A stretch of 15,074 nucleotides of DNA from an uncultured Acetatifactor sp. (GTDB lineage: Bacteria > Bacillota > Clostridia > Lachnospirales > Lachnospiraceae). Below the pieces are notes generated by a model. The model saw only the letters and a program-made list of their open reading frames with translations. It was not told the DNA's origin and did not search any database. Of this stretch, positions 14,822-15,074 are shown in pieces. The translations under genes were made by a program, and so were the position numbers. The first letter of the stretch is position 1. Each line of letters starts with the position of its first letter. The DNA is taken from contig CAJUAH010000052.1 of NCBI GenBank assembly GCA_910584375.1, positions 1-15,074 of the forward strand, read 5' to 3'.

Positions 14822-14874
14822 AATCTTTACACCGTTAAGATTATAGCACTTAATCTTAGCGCTGTCAAGATTAA
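14822..14874. promoter_or_regulatory. Array of four TetR-type operator half-sites
   Basis: AATCTT at 14822, AAGATT at 14837, AATCTT at 14852 and AAGATT at 14867 alternate in orientation at exactly 15-bp steps. The longest palindromes are TTAATCTT-N9-AAGATTAA (14850-14874) and TAAGATTA-N7-TAATCTTA (14836-14858). The array covers the -35, spacer, -10 and start region of the tetR promoter. Confidence 0.8.
14840..14868 (-). promoter_or_regulatory. Perfect sigma-A promoter of the tetR-flavoprotein operon
   Basis: On the minus strand TTGACA (14863-14868) and TATAAT (14840-14845) are separated by 17 bp: both hexamers and the spacer are ideal. Such a strong promoter makes sense if it is held off by the repressor bound to the overlapping half-sites. 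Transcription would start near 14833. Confidence 0.92.
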
Positions 14875-14875
14875 A

Positions 14876-14894
14876 GGGGCTGTTGCAAAAACAG
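14876..14894. other. Insertion-sequence-end-like motif
   Basis: GGGGCTGTTGCAAAAA begins here. It resembles the outer ends of several insertion-sequence families (GGxxCTGTTGCAAA). It also contains a small CTGTT/AACAG inverted repeat. No transposase or matching opposite end is in the window, so this may be chance or a remnant. Confidence 0.25.
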
Positions 14895-14937
14895 AAAAAA
14901 ATATCGTAAAATCATCAAACCCGATGATCTTACGATA
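14895..14937 (-). terminator. Strong rho-independent terminator facing in from the right edge
   Basis: TATCGTAA and ATCATC (14902-14916) pair with GATGAT and TTACGATA (14923-14937): 14 paired bases with one mismatch and a 6-base loop. On the minus strand the stem is followed by seven T residues (14901-14895). It would stop transcription that enters from beyond 15074 and shield the tetR promoter. Confidence 0.8.
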
Positions 14938-15074
14938 CCCTCACAACTTTTCTCATATATTTATAAAACACTACTCATGCCCTCAAAACCGAACACTGAA
15001 CTACCTTCCTTATCTCATTCGCTTACTCTCTTTCCATCCGATCTCCCATTCCCTATACGCTCTCTCTTCTTGGT
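14938..15074 (-). other. Gene-free flank, possibly the 3' flank of an rRNA operon
   Basis: No coding region is seen. On the minus strand the sequence enters with ACCAAGAAGAGAG and later shows GTTCAGTGTTCGG and TTTTGAGGG. These resemble the end of 23S rRNA (which usually closes near ...GACTTAACCA) and the spacer after it in clostridia. The rRNA itself would lie beyond the right edge, and no 5S gene follows before the terminator. The identification rests on memory of such flanks only. Confidence 0.35.

Noticed and set aside
14809..14823. TTG start of the TetR gene, five codons upstream
   Set aside because: The codons overlap the GGAGGGGAG that serves the ATG at 14808.
1..15074. CRISPR arrays, tRNA genes, phage or toxin-antitoxin modules
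   Set aside because: I looked for regularly spaced direct repeats, tRNA TTCGANNC-type arms with CCA ends and small paired genes and found none I could support; the only regular repeats are the coding 18-bp units in copA and the operator half-sites.

Overview
The window looks like chromosomal DNA from a low-to-mid GC Firmicute, most likely a motile anaerobic Clostridia member of the Lachnospiraceae type. The basis is the gene types (dCache chemoreceptor, CsoR with a double operator, CopA with a CopZ-like domain, TetR/flavoprotein pair), the strong AGGAGG ribosome sites and the consensus sigma-A promoters. This is inferred from family resemblance, not from a search. Most genes lie on the minus strand; only a broken acetyltransferase and a HAD phosphatase lie on plus.

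Left part (1-4589): an XRE-type HTH fused to a TehB-like SAM methyltransferase has a 26-bp palindrome over its predicted -10. A dCache methyl-accepting chemotaxis protein has a consensus promoter. It is divergent from a plus-strand unit made of a C-terminally frameshifted GNAT acetyltransferase, a structured leader of about 140 nt and a Cof-type HAD phosphatase.

Middle (4590-9822, minus): an OmpR-family response regulator and a histidine kinase (4-bp overlap) are followed by a MacB/SalX-like ATPase and a tandem-FtsX permease (4-bp overlap). In front of the ATPase gene lies a perfect 8-bp direct repeat with 11-bp period, upstream of a -10 that lacks a good -35. This is the expected layout of a site bound by the response regulator.

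Copper region (9846-13004, minus): csoR and copA are driven by a TTGACA-N17-TAAAAT promoter. One TATACCC-N5-GGGTATA palindrome sits exactly in its spacer and a second lies over the start of transcription. CopA is a P1B-type Cu(I) ATPase with an N-terminal HMA domain. After TM8 it carries a nine-unit hexapeptide-repeat linker and a complete C-terminal CopZ-like HMA domain. That domain begins with a Met preceded by a perfect AAAGGAG, so it may also be made alone as a chaperone. The response regulator starts only 23 nt after copA, so copper-induced readthrough could raise the two-component system.

Right part (13018-15074, minus): a three-gene operon (tetR, an iron-sulfur-flavoprotein-like gene, a flavodoxin-fold reductase) has ATGA overlaps and is visibly more A+T-rich than its neighbours. 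It is driven by a perfect TTGACA-N17-TATAAT promoter embedded in four AATCTT/AAGATT half-sites spaced exactly 15 bp apart, and it ends in a rho-independent terminator. Beyond it lies another terminator for transcription entering from the right, and flanking sequence that may be the 3' flank of an rRNA operon or an insertion-sequence end.
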